NCBI RefSeq assembly: GCF_000374305.1
Contig: NZ_KB894097.1
Coordinates: 350,753 to 414,752 of the forward strand
Direction: 5' to 3'
From: Actinomadura flavalba DSM 45200
GTDB lineage: Bacteria > Actinomycetota > Actinomycetes > Streptosporangiales > Streptosporangiaceae
DNA length: 64,000 nt
The position numbers and the translations under genes are program-made. The notes beneath the pieces were generated by a model that saw only the letters and a program-made list of their open reading frames with translations, was not told where the DNA came from and ran no database searches. Position 1 is the stretch's first letter, and every line of letters begins with the position of its first letter. This document shows, piece after piece, positions 1 to 7,578 of the stretch.

Positions 1-360
1 GAACAGGGGCGTGATGTCGGTGTGGGTGATCCAGGAGATCTCCTGTTCCTCCCCGACGATGTCACCGAGGAACAGCGAGCGCAGGTTCGGCAGCTCGGCG
101 GCGGCGGCCGTGAGCAGCGGCACGACCGGCACGTACGCGGCGTCGTACGGCGAGCTCCAGTCGCCCAGGACCAGCGTCGTCACCCGCGCCAGATCGACGC
201 GGGCGCGGAAGCTCTCCCACGCCCGCGTCAGTGGGATCTCGTCGTAGACCGCGGCCGCCACGCGCCAGGCGTGCCGGTCCGGCCGCTCGGCCGCCGCGCC
301 GTCACCGACCTCGGCGATGGGGAGCCCGGCGTAGGACCCGAGGTGTTCCCAGTTCAGCAT
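1..360 (-). CDS. STM4015-type leucine-rich-repeat protein, C-terminus beyond window
   Basis: Only the first 120 residues are in the window; the frame is still open at base 1. The visible part starts MLNWEHLGSYAGLP and contains an AWRV segment and the stretch LRSLFLGDIVGEEQEISW. These match the next gene position by position (SIFEHLTSYAGLPV, AWRV, LGEIVEEERTIAW), so the two genes are tandem paralogues. The family is made of leucine-rich repeats and is named after Salmonella STM4015; no biochemical role is established to my knowledge. It lies 54 bases downstream of its paralogue on the same strand, so cotranscription is likely. The start is set by an ATG at 358-360. Confidence 0.75.
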   Translation of the reverse strand, partial: MLNWEHLGSYAGLPIAEVGDGAAAERPDRHAWRVAAAVYDEIPLTRAWESFRARVDLARVTTLVLGDWSSPYDAAYVPVVPLLTAAAAELPNLRSLFLGDIVGEEQEISWITHTDITPLF

Positions 361-414
361 CAGCGTTTCCTTCCTCGTCGCGTCCGTCCTACCGGGTGCC
401 TCCGACATCGCCGC

Positions 415-1302
415 TCACTCCCCGATCGCGATGAAGACCGGGTCGTCGGGGTCCTCCTGGCCGTCGAGGTCGGCGGCGGGGAGGGCGGCCGCGACACGCT
501 CCATCGTCTCGTCGCTGAGGAAGTGGTGGCCGAGATCGAGCAGGCGCAGGTGCGTGAGCGGCTGCCCGGCCAGCAGCGCCTCGGCCCCGGCGTCGGTCAG
601 CGTGCCGAGGGCCAGGCTCAGCGACTCCAGCCGCGCGACGACCGGCGCGGTGGCGAGGGCCGCCGCGATCTCGTCGGTGATCGTGGCGTTCTCTAGACCG
701 AGGTGGGTCAGCCGGGGCAGCCGGTCCCCCGCGAGGACGGGCGCGAGGTCGTCCACGGTGGCGTCGCCGCCGTAGCCGCCGGTGCCGAACCACAGGTTCA
801 GCGACTCCAGGTTCGGCAGGTCGCTCGCGCCGAGCGCCCGGACGACGTCGCCGGGCAGCCCCGCCGACTCGACGCGCAGGACGCGCAGCGAGGTGCTCGT
901 GACCGGTTCGAGCGCCAGCCCGGCGGTGCCCCGGACGTCGAGCCGTTCCAGGCGCGGCAGTCCGGCGAGCACGGGGGTGATGTCGGTCTGGTCGATCCAG
1001 GCGATCGTCCGCTCCTCCTCGACGATCTCGCCGAGGAAGACCGCGCGCAGCTCCGGGAACGCGGCGGCGGCGTCGGCCAGCAGCGACGCGGGGTGCAGGT
1101 CGTCGCCGCAGGCGCCGAAGATCAGCGCGGTGACGGCGGCGGTGTCCGCCTCGGCGCGGAACCGGTCCCACAGCCGGGTGAGCGCGGCGGCGTCGGGCGC
1201 CCGCACGCGCCAGGCGCGCGACGCGGCGGGCGCGGACGTCCCCGCGGCGACGTCGGTGACGGGAAGCCCGGCGTAGGAGGTGAGATGCTCGAAGATCGAC
1301 AT
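415..1302 (-). CDS. STM4015-type leucine-rich-repeat protein
   Basis: A 295-residue protein made of regularly spaced leucine-rich segments (LPRLERLDVRG, LRVLRVESAGLP, LPNLESLNLWF, LPRLTHLGLENATI, LTHLRLLDLGHHFLSD), the usual strand-turn-helix repeat of a solenoid scaffold. No signal peptide or membrane segment is visible, so it should be cytosolic and act by binding a protein partner. A short acidic tail (DLDGQEDPDDPVFIAIGE) follows the last repeat. It resembles STM4015-family proteins of actinomycetes, whose function is unknown. A truncated-by-window paralogue follows at once on the same strand. The ATG at 1300-1302 gives the MSIFEHL start shared with the paralogue. Confidence 0.8.
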   Translation of the reverse strand: MSIFEHLTSYAGLPVTDVAAGTSAPAASRAWRVRAPDAAALTRLWDRFRAEADTAAVTALIFGACGDDLHPASLLADAAAAFPELRAVFLGEIVEEERTIAWIDQTDITPVLAGLPRLERLDVRGTAGLALEPVTSTSLRVLRVESAGLPGDVVRALGASDLPNLESLNLWFGTGGYGGDATVDDLAPVLAGDRLPRLTHLGLENATITDEIAAALATAPVVARLESLSLALGTLTDAGAEALLAGQPLTHLRLLDLGHHFLSDETMERVAAALPAADLDGQEDPDDPVFIAIGE

Positions 1303-1342
1303 CGGGCCGTCCTACCAGCCGCGACCGGCGGCGCGCAGCCGA

Positions 1343-1377
1343 ACGGCCCCCGTTCCCGGTGCGGGAACGGAGGCCGT
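1343..1377 (-). terminator. Hairpin terminator of the metNIQ operon
   Basis: Interrupted inverted repeat ACGGCC-CCCGTTCCC-ggtgc-GGGAACGG-a-GGCCGT directly after the metQ stop codon (1391) in the direction of metQ transcription. It lies in the gap between metQ and the next leftward gene. There is no long T-run, as is common in this GC range. Confidence 0.65.
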
Positions 1378-1390
1378 GCGGGGCGGAGCG

Positions 1391-2197
1391 TCAGGCCGGG
1401 AGGACCGAGCCCTGGTACTTGTCCTGGATGAACTTCTTCACCTCGGCGCTCTGGAGCAGTTCGACGAGCTTCTTGACCTGCGCGTCGCCCTCGCGCCCGG
1501 CCTTGACGACCAGGCCGTTGACGTAGGGGTTGCCCTCGGCCTTCTCGATCGCGATGGCGTCCTTGGCCGGGTTGAGCCGGGCCTCCAGCGCGTAGTTGCC
1601 GTTGATCACCGAGGCGTCCACGTCACCGAGCTGGCGGGGCAGCGAGGCGGCCTCGGTCGGGCGGAACCGGATGTTCTTCGGGTTTTCGGTGACGTCCTTG
1701 GCCGTCGCGGACTGGCCGACGCCGTCCTTCAGCGTGATCAGGCCGTTGTCGGCGAGCAGCTTCAGCGCGCGGCCCTCGTTGGACGGGTCGCTCGGCAGCG
1801 ACACCGTCGCGCCGTTCTTCAGCTCGGCCAGGCTCTTGACCTTCTTGGAGTACACGCCGAGCGGCTCCAGGTGCACGCCCGCCACGAAGACCAGCTTCTG
1901 CCCGGTCTTCTGGTTCGACTCCTCCAGGTACGGCCGGTGCTGGAAGTAGTTCGCGTCGAGCTGGCCGTCGTTGAGGGCCGGGTTGAGCTGCTCGTACTCG
2001 CTGAACTCCTTCACCTCCAGCTTGATGCCGGCCTTCCCGGCGAGGTTGTCGCGGACGTGGTTGAGGACCTCGGCGTGCGGCACGGACGTGGCGCCCACGG
2101 TCAGCGTGTCGTCGGACGCGGCGTCCGAGCCGCCGCAGGCCGCCAGGCCGAACAGCAGACCGGCGGACGCGAGGGCGGCGGAGAACTTGCGAAGCAC
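1391..2197 (-). CDS. metQ: MetQ-type D/L-methionine-binding lipoprotein
   Basis: Substrate-binding subunit of a methionine ABC importer, 268 residues. The N-terminus is a lipoprotein signal: basic start, hydrophobic core and lipobox LAAC around residue 21, so the mature protein is anchored to the outer face of the membrane. The NlpA/MetQ fold is supported by VGATSVPHAEVLNHVRDNLA, the strings LNDGQLDANYFQHRPYLEE and NGATVSLPSDPSNEGRALKLL, and the C-terminal QSAEVKKFIQDKYQGSVLPA. It is the last gene of metN-metI-metQ, 47 bases after metI, and is followed by a hairpin. The family can also carry other amino acids or methionine derivatives; substrate is inferred from the family. Confidence 0.92.
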   Translation of the reverse strand: MLRKFSAALASAGLLFGLAACGGSDAASDDTLTVGATSVPHAEVLNHVRDNLAGKAGIKLEVKEFSEYEQLNPALNDGQLDANYFQHRPYLEESNQKTGQKLVFVAGVHLEPLGVYSKKVKSLAELKNGATVSLPSDPSNEGRALKLLADNGLITLKDGVGQSATAKDVTENPKNIRFRPTEAASLPRQLGDVDASVINGNYALEARLNPAKDAIAIEKAEGNPYVNGLVVKAGREGDAQVKKLVELLQSAEVKKFIQDKYQGSVLPA

Positions 2198-2244
2198 GAG
2201 GAGTGCCTTTCTCTTCAGTGGGTGAAGGGGTGGGATCAGGGGGC

Positions 2245-2901
2245 TCAGCGGTGGCTGAGACGGCGGGCGGTGACGTCGCCGAGGAGCTGGACGAGCGCCA
2301 CGAGGAGCACCAGCAGCACCACGATGATCATCATCATCTCGGTCTCGAACCGCTGGTAGCCGTAGCGTTTGGCCAGGTCGCCGAGGCCGCCGCCGCCGAT
2401 CGCACCGGCCATGGCCGAGTAGCCGATCAGCGCGATGACCGTGACGGTGAGACCCGCGACGATGCCCGGCCGGGCCTCGCGCAGCAGGACCTTGCCGACG
2501 ATCTCCCGGCGCGAGGCGCCGAGCGCGAGGGCGGCGGCGACCGTGCCCGGCTCGACCTCGCGCAGCGACGTCTCGACGAGCCGCGCGTAGAACGGGATCG
2601 CCGCGACGGTCAGCGGCAGGATGGCGGCGCGGGTGCCGATGGACGTCCCGACGACGGCGGTCGTCACCGGGATCAGCGCCATCAGCAGGATGATGAACGG
2701 CACGGCGCGGCCGACGTTCACGACCAGGCCGACGGCCTTGTTCAGCGGCGCGAGCGGCAGCAGCCCGCCGCGCTCGGTGATCACCAGCAGGACGCCGAGC
2801 AGGATGCCGCCCAGCGCCGTGAACAGCGTGGACCAGCCGGTCATCTGGAGTGTTTCGAGGGTGCCCTGCCGCAGCAGCGGCGCCATCTCGTCCCAGGTCA
2901 T
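2245..2901 (-). CDS. metI: MetI-type methionine ABC transporter permease
   Basis: Integral membrane subunit of the methionine importer, 218 residues with about five hydrophobic helices. It carries the permease coupling (EAA) region around ALALGASRREIVGKVLLREARPG, which docks with the MetN ATPase, and the typical MetI segments VGRAVPFIILLMALIPVTT and GYSAMAGAIGGGGLGDLA. Its ATG overlaps the metN stop codon by four bases (ATGA), so translation is probably coupled. Length and motif order are normal for the family. Confidence 0.93.
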   Translation of the reverse strand: MTWDEMAPLLRQGTLETLQMTGWSTLFTALGGILLGVLLVITERGGLLPLAPLNKAVGLVVNVGRAVPFIILLMALIPVTTAVVGTSIGTRAAILPLTVAAIPFYARLVETSLREVEPGTVAAALALGASRREIVGKVLLREARPGIVAGLTVTVIALIGYSAMAGAIGGGGLGDLAKRYGYQRFETEMMMIIVVLLVLLVALVQLLGDVTARRLSHR

Positions 2902-3926
2902 GCCGGTGCCTCCTCGGCCTCGTGCACCTCGACGGTCAGCCCGGCGCCGCGCAGGTGCGCGAGCTGGGCGGTGTTGGCGGCGGGGCCGCCGGGCAGCTCG
3001 ACGCGCAGCCGCCCGATGCGCGTGCCGCCGATGTCCTCGACGGCGCCGCCGAGGATGTTGACGTCGGTGGCGAAGTCGCGGGCGAGCGAGGACACGAAGG
3101 GGCGGTCGGCGCTGTCGCCCTCGAACGTGACGTCGGCGACGGTCGTGCCGGGACGCGGCCGGGGCGGCGGCAGCGGGAACAGGCCGCGCGCCAGCTCCGA
3201 ACCGGGCCGCATCAGCAGTTCCCGGACGGGCCCGGACTCGGTGATCCGGCCGTCCCGCATGATCGCGGCCGAGTCGCAGATGCGCTTGACGACGTCCATC
3301 TCGTGCGTGATGAGCAGGATCGTCAGGCCGAGCCGCCGGTTCAGGTCGCGCAGCAGTTCCAGGATCGACGCGGTCGTCTCGGGGTCCAGCGCGGAGGTGG
3401 CCTCGTCGGACAGCAGCACATTGGGCCGTCCCGCGAGGGCGCGGGCGATGCCGACGCGCTGTTTCTGCCCGCCGGAGATCTGCGCCGGGTAGGCGGCGGC
3501 GTGCTCGGTGAGCCCGACGAGCCCGAGCAGTTCGCGGACCCGTTCGGCGCGCTCGGCGCGCGGGACGCCCATGACCTCCAGCGGGAACGCGACGTTCCCG
3601 GCGACCGTGCGGCTGGACAGCAGCCCGAAGTGCTGGTGGATCATCCCGATCCGCTGCCGCGCCTTGCGCAGCCGCCCGCCGGAGAGGGCGAGCAGGTCCT
3701 GGCCGTCGACGACGACGCGGCCCGCGTCGGGGCGTTCCAGCAGGTTGACGCAGCGCAGCAACGTGCTCTTGCCCGCTCCGCTCCGGCCGAGGACGCCGTG
3801 GACCTCGCCCGCGCGGACGGACAGGTCCACCGCGTCGACGGCCGTGACCTGCCGGCCGCGGTCGCGGTAGACCTTGCTGAGTTTTTCGATCTGAATCACA
3901 GGAAATATCCCGGCGTAGGCCGGCAC
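2898..3926 (-). CDS. metN: MetN-type methionine importer ATPase
   Basis: ATP-hydrolysing subunit of the methionine importer, 342 residues. Visible motifs: Walker A GRSGAGKST, signature SGGQKQRVGIARAL, Walker B NVLLSDEATSALDP and the switch histidine in LLITHEMD. After the ATPase domain there is a C-terminal NIL-type ACT domain (about residue 260 on: TFEGDSADRPFVSSLARDFATDVNILGG), which in E. coli MetN binds methionine and inhibits transport. The GTG at 3924-3926 gives MPAYAGIFPVIQIEK; a second GTG nine codons later would start at VIQIEKLSKVY, which matches the family better, and neither has a clear ribosome site. First structural gene of the operon. Confidence 0.92.
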   Translation of the reverse strand: MPAYAGIFPVIQIEKLSKVYRDRGRQVTAVDAVDLSVRAGEVHGVLGRSGAGKSTLLRCVNLLERPDAGRVVVDGQDLLALSGGRLRKARQRIGMIHQHFGLLSSRTVAGNVAFPLEVMGVPRAERAERVRELLGLVGLTEHAAAYPAQISGGQKQRVGIARALAGRPNVLLSDEATSALDPETTASILELLRDLNRRLGLTILLITHEMDVVKRICDSAAIMRDGRITESGPVRELLMRPGSELARGLFPLPPPRPRPGTTVADVTFEGDSADRPFVSSLARDFATDVNILGGAVEDIGGTRIGRLRVELPGGPAANTAQLAHLRGAGLTVEVHEAEEAPA

Positions 3927-4105
3927 CCGTCCCGGGCGACGGCGCGGTGGAACGCGTCGAGGATGCGGAGTGGAGCGGAGGCTAGGCCAGGCCCGGCGGA
4001 TAGGGCAGGTGGCTCAGCAGGTGGTGTTCGAGATCCATGCGCGTGACGGCCTGTTCGAGACGGCGGGTCGCTCGCTTCGGGGCGCGAGCCGGAAGGCGGG
4101 GGCCC

Positions 4106-4219
4106 TCAGCGGTCACACATTCGGCACGCGGGGACGACGCGCAGGCCCGCGCACACCAGCGTCGCACCGGCCTCCTGGTGGAGGGAGCGGTGCGGCGGGC
4201 GCGGACGGGCGGCGGTCAT
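4106..4219 (-). CDS. Probable leader peptide upstream of metNIQ
   Basis: A 37-codon open frame (MTAARPRPPHRS... ending PACRMCDR) upstream of metN. It has three cysteines, two of them in the last seven residues, and many arginines. Actinobacterial sulfur-metabolism operons are often preceded by small Arg/Cys-rich leader peptides thought to sense cysteine supply during translation, and this one fits that pattern. The ATG lies six bases after a -10-like hexamer, so the mRNA could begin at the start codon with no ribosome site. About 180 bases with a possible stem (GCTCGC...GCGAGC near 4062-4085) separate it from metN. Coding status is inferred, not shown. Confidence 0.45.
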   Translation of the reverse strand: MTAARPRPPHRSLHQEAGATLVCAGLRVVPACRMCDR

Positions 4220-4225
4220 GCCATG

Positions 4226-4255
4226 AGTAAACACGCTGGACGCAAATGACGTCAA
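4226..4255 (-). promoter_or_regulatory. Candidate promoter of the leader/metNIQ operon
   Basis: Reading leftward: TTGACG (4255-4250), an 18-base spacer, TTTACT (4231-4226), then six bases to the ATG of the leader peptide. The spacing would place the transcript start at or next to the ATG, giving a leaderless message. The -10 is imperfect (TTTACT rather than TANNNT). Confidence 0.5.
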
Positions 4256-4461
4256 ATCCGGCACACCCCGCTGACCTGCGAGTATGAGCGACCTCACACG
4301 GGCGCACCACGCGAGATGTCGGGCCGGGGAACACGGGAGAACGCGCAGGAAACAACAAGTCGTCGCAATGCCGCAAAAGCTCTCGTTCCAGACCTTTAGA
4401 GTGTGCGCCGGTGGGCGATCCCGCCCGCCGCAACGTCCGGGTGAACACTGAGGTCGGGACC

Positions 4462-5028
4462 ATGAACGATCACGAGGTCAACGAGGAGTGCCTGCGGCTC
4501 CTGCGCGACGGCGTGCCCCCCGCCGGCCAGGGCGGCGGCACCGTGCCGTTCCTCCCGCTGGCGCTCGACGTGGACGGCGACATCGCCGTCGTCACGGTGC
4601 TGACGGCCGATCCCGGGAACGTTCCCGGCGAGGCGTTCATCGACGGCTGGACCTTCCACCGCCGGGGCGGCGAGTGGATGGCGCTCGGCGGAGGCGGCGG
4701 CAGCGCGCCGGCCGAACCCCTCGCCCGGCGCTCGGCCGCCGAGCTGGGCGCGCACCTGCGGCGCTACGGCGGCGGGCGCACCGTCCGCAACGGCGACCGG
4801 CTGCTGCCGTGGGGCGCCAAGTACGTCAACCAGGTGCGGCTGCGGGCCGCCGCCGAGGTCGCGCGGGTGCGCGTCGGCCGCCGCGTGATCGACGTCCCCC
4901 CGCACGGGCACGTCGCCGTCGTGTGGCCGGACCGCCGGGTGCCGAACATCGAGGCGCTGGACGCGGGCGGCGCGATCCTGGACGTCCTGGACCTCGCCCC
5001 CCGCGTCGCGGTGACGCAGCCCGCCTGA
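4462..5028 (+). CDS. Hypothetical protein
   Basis: An unrecognised soluble protein of 188 residues from the ATG at 4462, which follows a GAGG-containing stretch by about ten bases; the frame is open to a further upstream GTG at 4441. There is no signal peptide or membrane segment. The sequence reads as an alpha/beta domain (FLPLALDVDGDIAVVTVLTA, GEAFIDGWTFHRRGGEWMAL, then a Gly-rich loop) followed by a strand-rich half (ARVRVGRRVIDVPPHGHVAVVWPD). Codon use is the same as its neighbours. It stands alone between the divergent met leader and the next rightward gene. No function can be assigned. Confidence 0.6.
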   Translation: MNDHEVNEECLRLLRDGVPPAGQGGGTVPFLPLALDVDGDIAVVTVLTADPGNVPGEAFIDGWTFHRRGGEWMALGGGGGSAPAEPLARRSAAELGAHLRRYGGGRTVRNGDRLLPWGAKYVNQVRLRAAAEVARVRVGRRVIDVPPHGHVAVVWPDRRVPNIEALDAGGAILDVLDLAPRVAVTQPA

Positions 5029-5081
5029 CCCCCGTCACGCAAAGTCACGATCATGAACGGAACGTGCTAGCTTCCTCTCCC

Positions 5082-5531
5082 ATGGGAGGCGTACGCCACG
5101 TGAGCCTGCGACGGCGGCTCTCCGGCGACCCGTTCGCGACGGCCGTCGCCGGGAGCGCGATCGCGCTCGGCACCGTCGGGATGGTCATCGGCGAGCGCGT
5201 CAGCCAGGGGATGACCAACAGCCTCGCCGGGCAGGCCAACGCGGTCGCGCACGTGTGGGGTCTCATGCTCGCGGCCGGCGGCGTGCTCGTGCTCTGCGGG
5301 CACGACGCGCGCCGCTCCACGCTGGAGCTGCCGGGGCTGTACCTCGTCACCGGCGGCTACGCGTTCTACTGCACGACGGTCCTCACCGGCCTCGGCACGC
5401 ACGGCCTCGCCGCCGGGCTGATGTCCGGCGCGCTCGCGGGCGGCTGCCTGCTCAAGGCCCGCGAGATCAGCGTCCGCGCCCGCGCCGTCCAGGCCGTCCC
5501 GCCGGTTCCGGTCGGCGGTGAGGTCCCGTGA
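5082..5531 (+). CDS. Small membrane protein of unknown function
   Basis: A 149-residue protein with about four hydrophobic segments: ATAVAGSAIALGTVGMVIG, VAHVWGLMLAAGGVLVLCG, LYLVTGGYAFYCTTVLTGLG and GLAAGLMSGALAGGCLLKA, with an Arg-rich N-terminus (RHVSLRRRL). The chosen ATG at 5082 lies eight bases after a TAGCTT hexamer, so a leaderless message is possible. Its stop overlaps the GTG of the next gene by four bases, so the two products are probably translated together and may form one complex. Compact hydrophobic proteins paired with a coiled-coil partner also occur in phage-derived modules, but nothing else phage-like is here. Confidence 0.65.
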   Translation: MGGVRHVSLRRRLSGDPFATAVAGSAIALGTVGMVIGERVSQGMTNSLAGQANAVAHVWGLMLAAGGVLVLCGHDARRSTLELPGLYLVTGGYAFYCTTVLTGLGTHGLAAGLMSGALAGGCLLKAREISVRARAVQAVPPVPVGGEVP

Positions 5532-5809
5532 CGACGGCCGACGTCATCGTCTCGATCGCGCAGATCGCGGCGGGCGGCACGATCGTCCAGGCCGTCGTCG
5601 CGGTGCTGCGCCGCCGCAGCGAACTGCGCCAGCTCGACCGGCAGAGCGAGTCCCTCGCCGTGGAGACCGCCGACCGGCTCGTCGGGATGCTCCGCGCCGA
5701 GATGCTCGCCGCCCACGAGCAGATCGCCGCACTCCGCACCGAGCGCACCGCCCTGCTCCGCCAGATCGACGACCTCACCGCCCGGCCCGGCGTCTCGCAG
5801 AAGACCTAG
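5528..5809 (+). CDS. Small coiled-coil protein
   Basis: A 93-residue protein. Residues 1-28 form one hydrophobic helix (VIVSIAQIAAGGTIVQAVVAVL), which may be a membrane anchor; the rest is a charged heptad-like helix (RRRSELRQLDRQSESLAVETADRLVG, then IAALRTERTALLRQIDDL) typical of a coiled coil. It starts with GTG overlapping the stop of the upstream membrane protein, so it is very probably its partner. The stop codon TAG shares the tetramer CTAG (5806-5809) with the stop of the convergent response-regulator gene. Function unknown. Confidence 0.65.
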   Translation: MTTADVIVSIAQIAAGGTIVQAVVAVLRRRSELRQLDRQSESLAVETADRLVGMLRAEMLAAHEQIAALRTERTALLRQIDDLTARPGVSQKT

Positions 5810-6411
5810 AGCCAGCCGAGGTCGCGCGCCATCCGCGCCGCCGCGTGGCGGTTGTCGACGTCGAGCTTGGTGACGGCGGCCGACAGGTAGTTGCGGACGG
5901 TGCCCTCCGACAGCGAGAGCGCGCGGGCGATGCGGGAGATGGGCGCGCCGTCGGCGGCGGCGCGCAGCGTGTCCAGCTCGCGGGGCGTCAGCGGGCACTC
6001 CTCGGCGGCCAGCGCGTCGGCCGCGAGCTGCGGGTCGATGTAGCGGGCGCCGTCCGCGACCTGCCGGATCACCTGGGCGAGGCGGCGGCCCGGCGCGTCC
6101 TTGCCGAGGAAGCCGCGCACGCCCGCGGCCATGGCGCGGCGCAGGTTGCCGGGACGGCCGTGCGCCGTCACGATCACCAGCCGGCAGGACGGCAGGTCGC
6201 GGGCGAGCCGCTGCGCGGCGGCCAGGCCGTCCAGCCCCGGCATGTCGATGTCGAGCACCGCGATGTCCGGTTTGAGGGCGAGCGCGCGGTCGACCGCGTC
6301 ATCGCCCCGGCCGACGTCCGCGACGACGTCGATGCCGTCCTCGGTCTCCAGCAGCAGGACCAGCGCCTCCCGGATGAGCAGGTGGTCGTCGGCCAGCAGG
6401 ACCCGGATCAT
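5806..6411 (-). CDS. NarL/DesR-type response regulator
   Basis: A 201-residue two-component response regulator. The receiver domain (1-120) has the acidic pair in LLADDH, the phospho-acceptor Asp in DIAVLDIDMPGLDG, the Thr/Ser switch in LVIVTAHG and the conserved Lys in GFLGKDAPG. The output domain is a LuxR-type helix-turn-helix (LTPRELDTLRAAADGAPISRIARALSLSEGTVRNYLSAAVTKL). It overlaps the kinase gene by four bases (ATGA), so the pair is translationally coupled and cognate. The pair resembles Bacillus DesK-DesR; a candidate binding palindrome lies upstream of the operon at 8280-8291. Confidence 0.93.
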   Translation of the reverse strand: MIRVLLADDHLLIREALVLLLETEDGIDVVADVGRGDDAVDRALALKPDIAVLDIDMPGLDGLAAAQRLARDLPSCRLVIVTAHGRPGNLRRAMAAGVRGFLGKDAPGRRLAQVIRQVADGARYIDPQLAADALAAEECPLTPRELDTLRAAADGAPISRIARALSLSEGTVRNYLSAAVTKLDVDNRHAAARMARDLGWL

Positions 6412-7529
6412 GACGCTCCCTTCGGAACCGACGCGGCGACGCGGAACGTTCCGTCGCCCACCGGCCCGGCGATGAACTCCCCGCCCGCCGCGGCGATCCG
6501 CTCGGCCAGGCCGGACAGCCCGCTGCCCCCGGCGTGCGGGCGGCGGCCCGCCCCGTCGTTGGTGATCTCCACCCAGACCTGGGCGTCGTCCGCCCAGACC
6601 GTGATCAGGCACCAGGTGGCGGCGGCGTGCCGCAGCACGTTGGTGGTGGCCTCCCGCGCGACCCAGCCGAGCGGTTCGTGCACGTGCTCGGGCAGGTCGG
6701 CGCCGACCTCGGGACGGTCGGTGCGGATGCCGGCCGCGCGCAGCACCGCCGTCATGCCGTCCAGTTCGGTGCGCAGCGACGTGCGGCGGTGGCCGCGCAC
6801 GACCTCGCGGACGTCGCGGACCGCGTCCCGCGCCATCGTCTGGATCTCCGCCAGCTCCTTGCGGACGCGTCCCGGGTCGCGTTCCAGGTACCGTTCGGCG
6901 ACCTCGGCGCGCAGCGCGACGGCCTGGAGGCTGTGGCCGAGGACGTCGTGCAGGTCACGGGCGAACCGCATCCGTTCCTCCCCCACCGCCGACCGGGCCA
7001 GCTCCGCGCGCGCCTCCTCCAGTTCACGCACCACGTGAAAGAACCAGACCGTGACATAGCCGGAGAACGTCATGAAGGGGATCGCGACGAACGTGTAGAG
7101 CAGCGTCTGCGGCGGCTGCCCCAGCAGCGCCCCGTACAGCGGCGCCGCGAGCGCCACGGCCCCGGCCGTCACCGTCGACTCGCGTACCGGGAGCACCACC
7201 GCGAACAGCCCGGCGGGCGCCAGCAGCGCGTTGCCCCAGCCCTGGTCGGCGCCGAACAGCGCGGGCAGCGACCAGCACAGGACGGTCAGCGCCAGCAGCC
7301 CCAGCCGGTGCGAGCGCGCGGTGCGGCGCATGAGGTTCTGCCAGAACAGCCGCCCGTACAGCGCGAAGATCGCGCCCAGGAACGCGGTGGCCGCCAGGAC
7401 CCGGCCCGGATCGGCCCGCTCGAACACCTCGTACCAGTAGGCGGGCAGCAGCAGCCCGGCCATCGCGACCAGCGCCATCGCCACGATGATCGCGGCGATC
7501 ACGGGGGGACGGGGAATCCTGAGCTGCAC
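6408..7529 (-). CDS. DesK-type sensor histidine kinase
   Basis: A 373-residue membrane histidine kinase. The first ~180 residues hold about five hydrophobic helices with short loops and no extracellular domain, as in kinases that sense the membrane. The dimerisation/phosphotransfer helix RMRFARDLHDVLGHSLQAVAL has the phospho-acceptor His followed by Asp, typical of the HisKA_3 group. The ATPase domain has the N box (REATTNVLRHA) and G-type loops (ITNDGAG, GGSGLSGLAERIAAAGG). It is coupled to the response regulator by an ATGA overlap and lies 49 bases after an unusual ABC-ATPase-like gene. Confidence 0.93.
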   Translation of the reverse strand: MQLRIPRPPVIAAIIVAMALVAMAGLLLPAYWYEVFERADPGRVLAATAFLGAIFALYGRLFWQNLMRRTARSHRLGLLALTVLCWSLPALFGADQGWGNALLAPAGLFAVVLPVRESTVTAGAVALAAPLYGALLGQPPQTLLYTFVAIPFMTFSGYVTVWFFHVVRELEEARAELARSAVGEERMRFARDLHDVLGHSLQAVALRAEVAERYLERDPGRVRKELAEIQTMARDAVRDVREVVRGHRRTSLRTELDGMTAVLRAAGIRTDRPEVGADLPEHVHEPLGWVAREATTNVLRHAAATWCLITVWADDAQVWVEITNDGAGRRPHAGGSGLSGLAERIAAAGGEFIAGPVGDGTFRVAASVPKGAS

Positions 7530-7578
7530 CTGCCCGCCTTCGCTGAAACTCGGGGGACATCTCAGCGTATGTCACAGA

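Noticed and set aside
1905..1920. GGTTCGACTCC, a tRNA T-loop-like string
   Set aside because: It is inside metQ coding sequence and no cloverleaf can be built around it.
3927..4105. SAM riboswitch before metN
   Set aside because: I could not find the conserved core of a SAM-I or SAM-IV riboswitch; the leader peptide explains the leader better.
3982..4167. 61-codon frame upstream of metN
   Set aside because: It lacks a ribosome site and promoter spacing; the overlapping 37-codon frame has better context.
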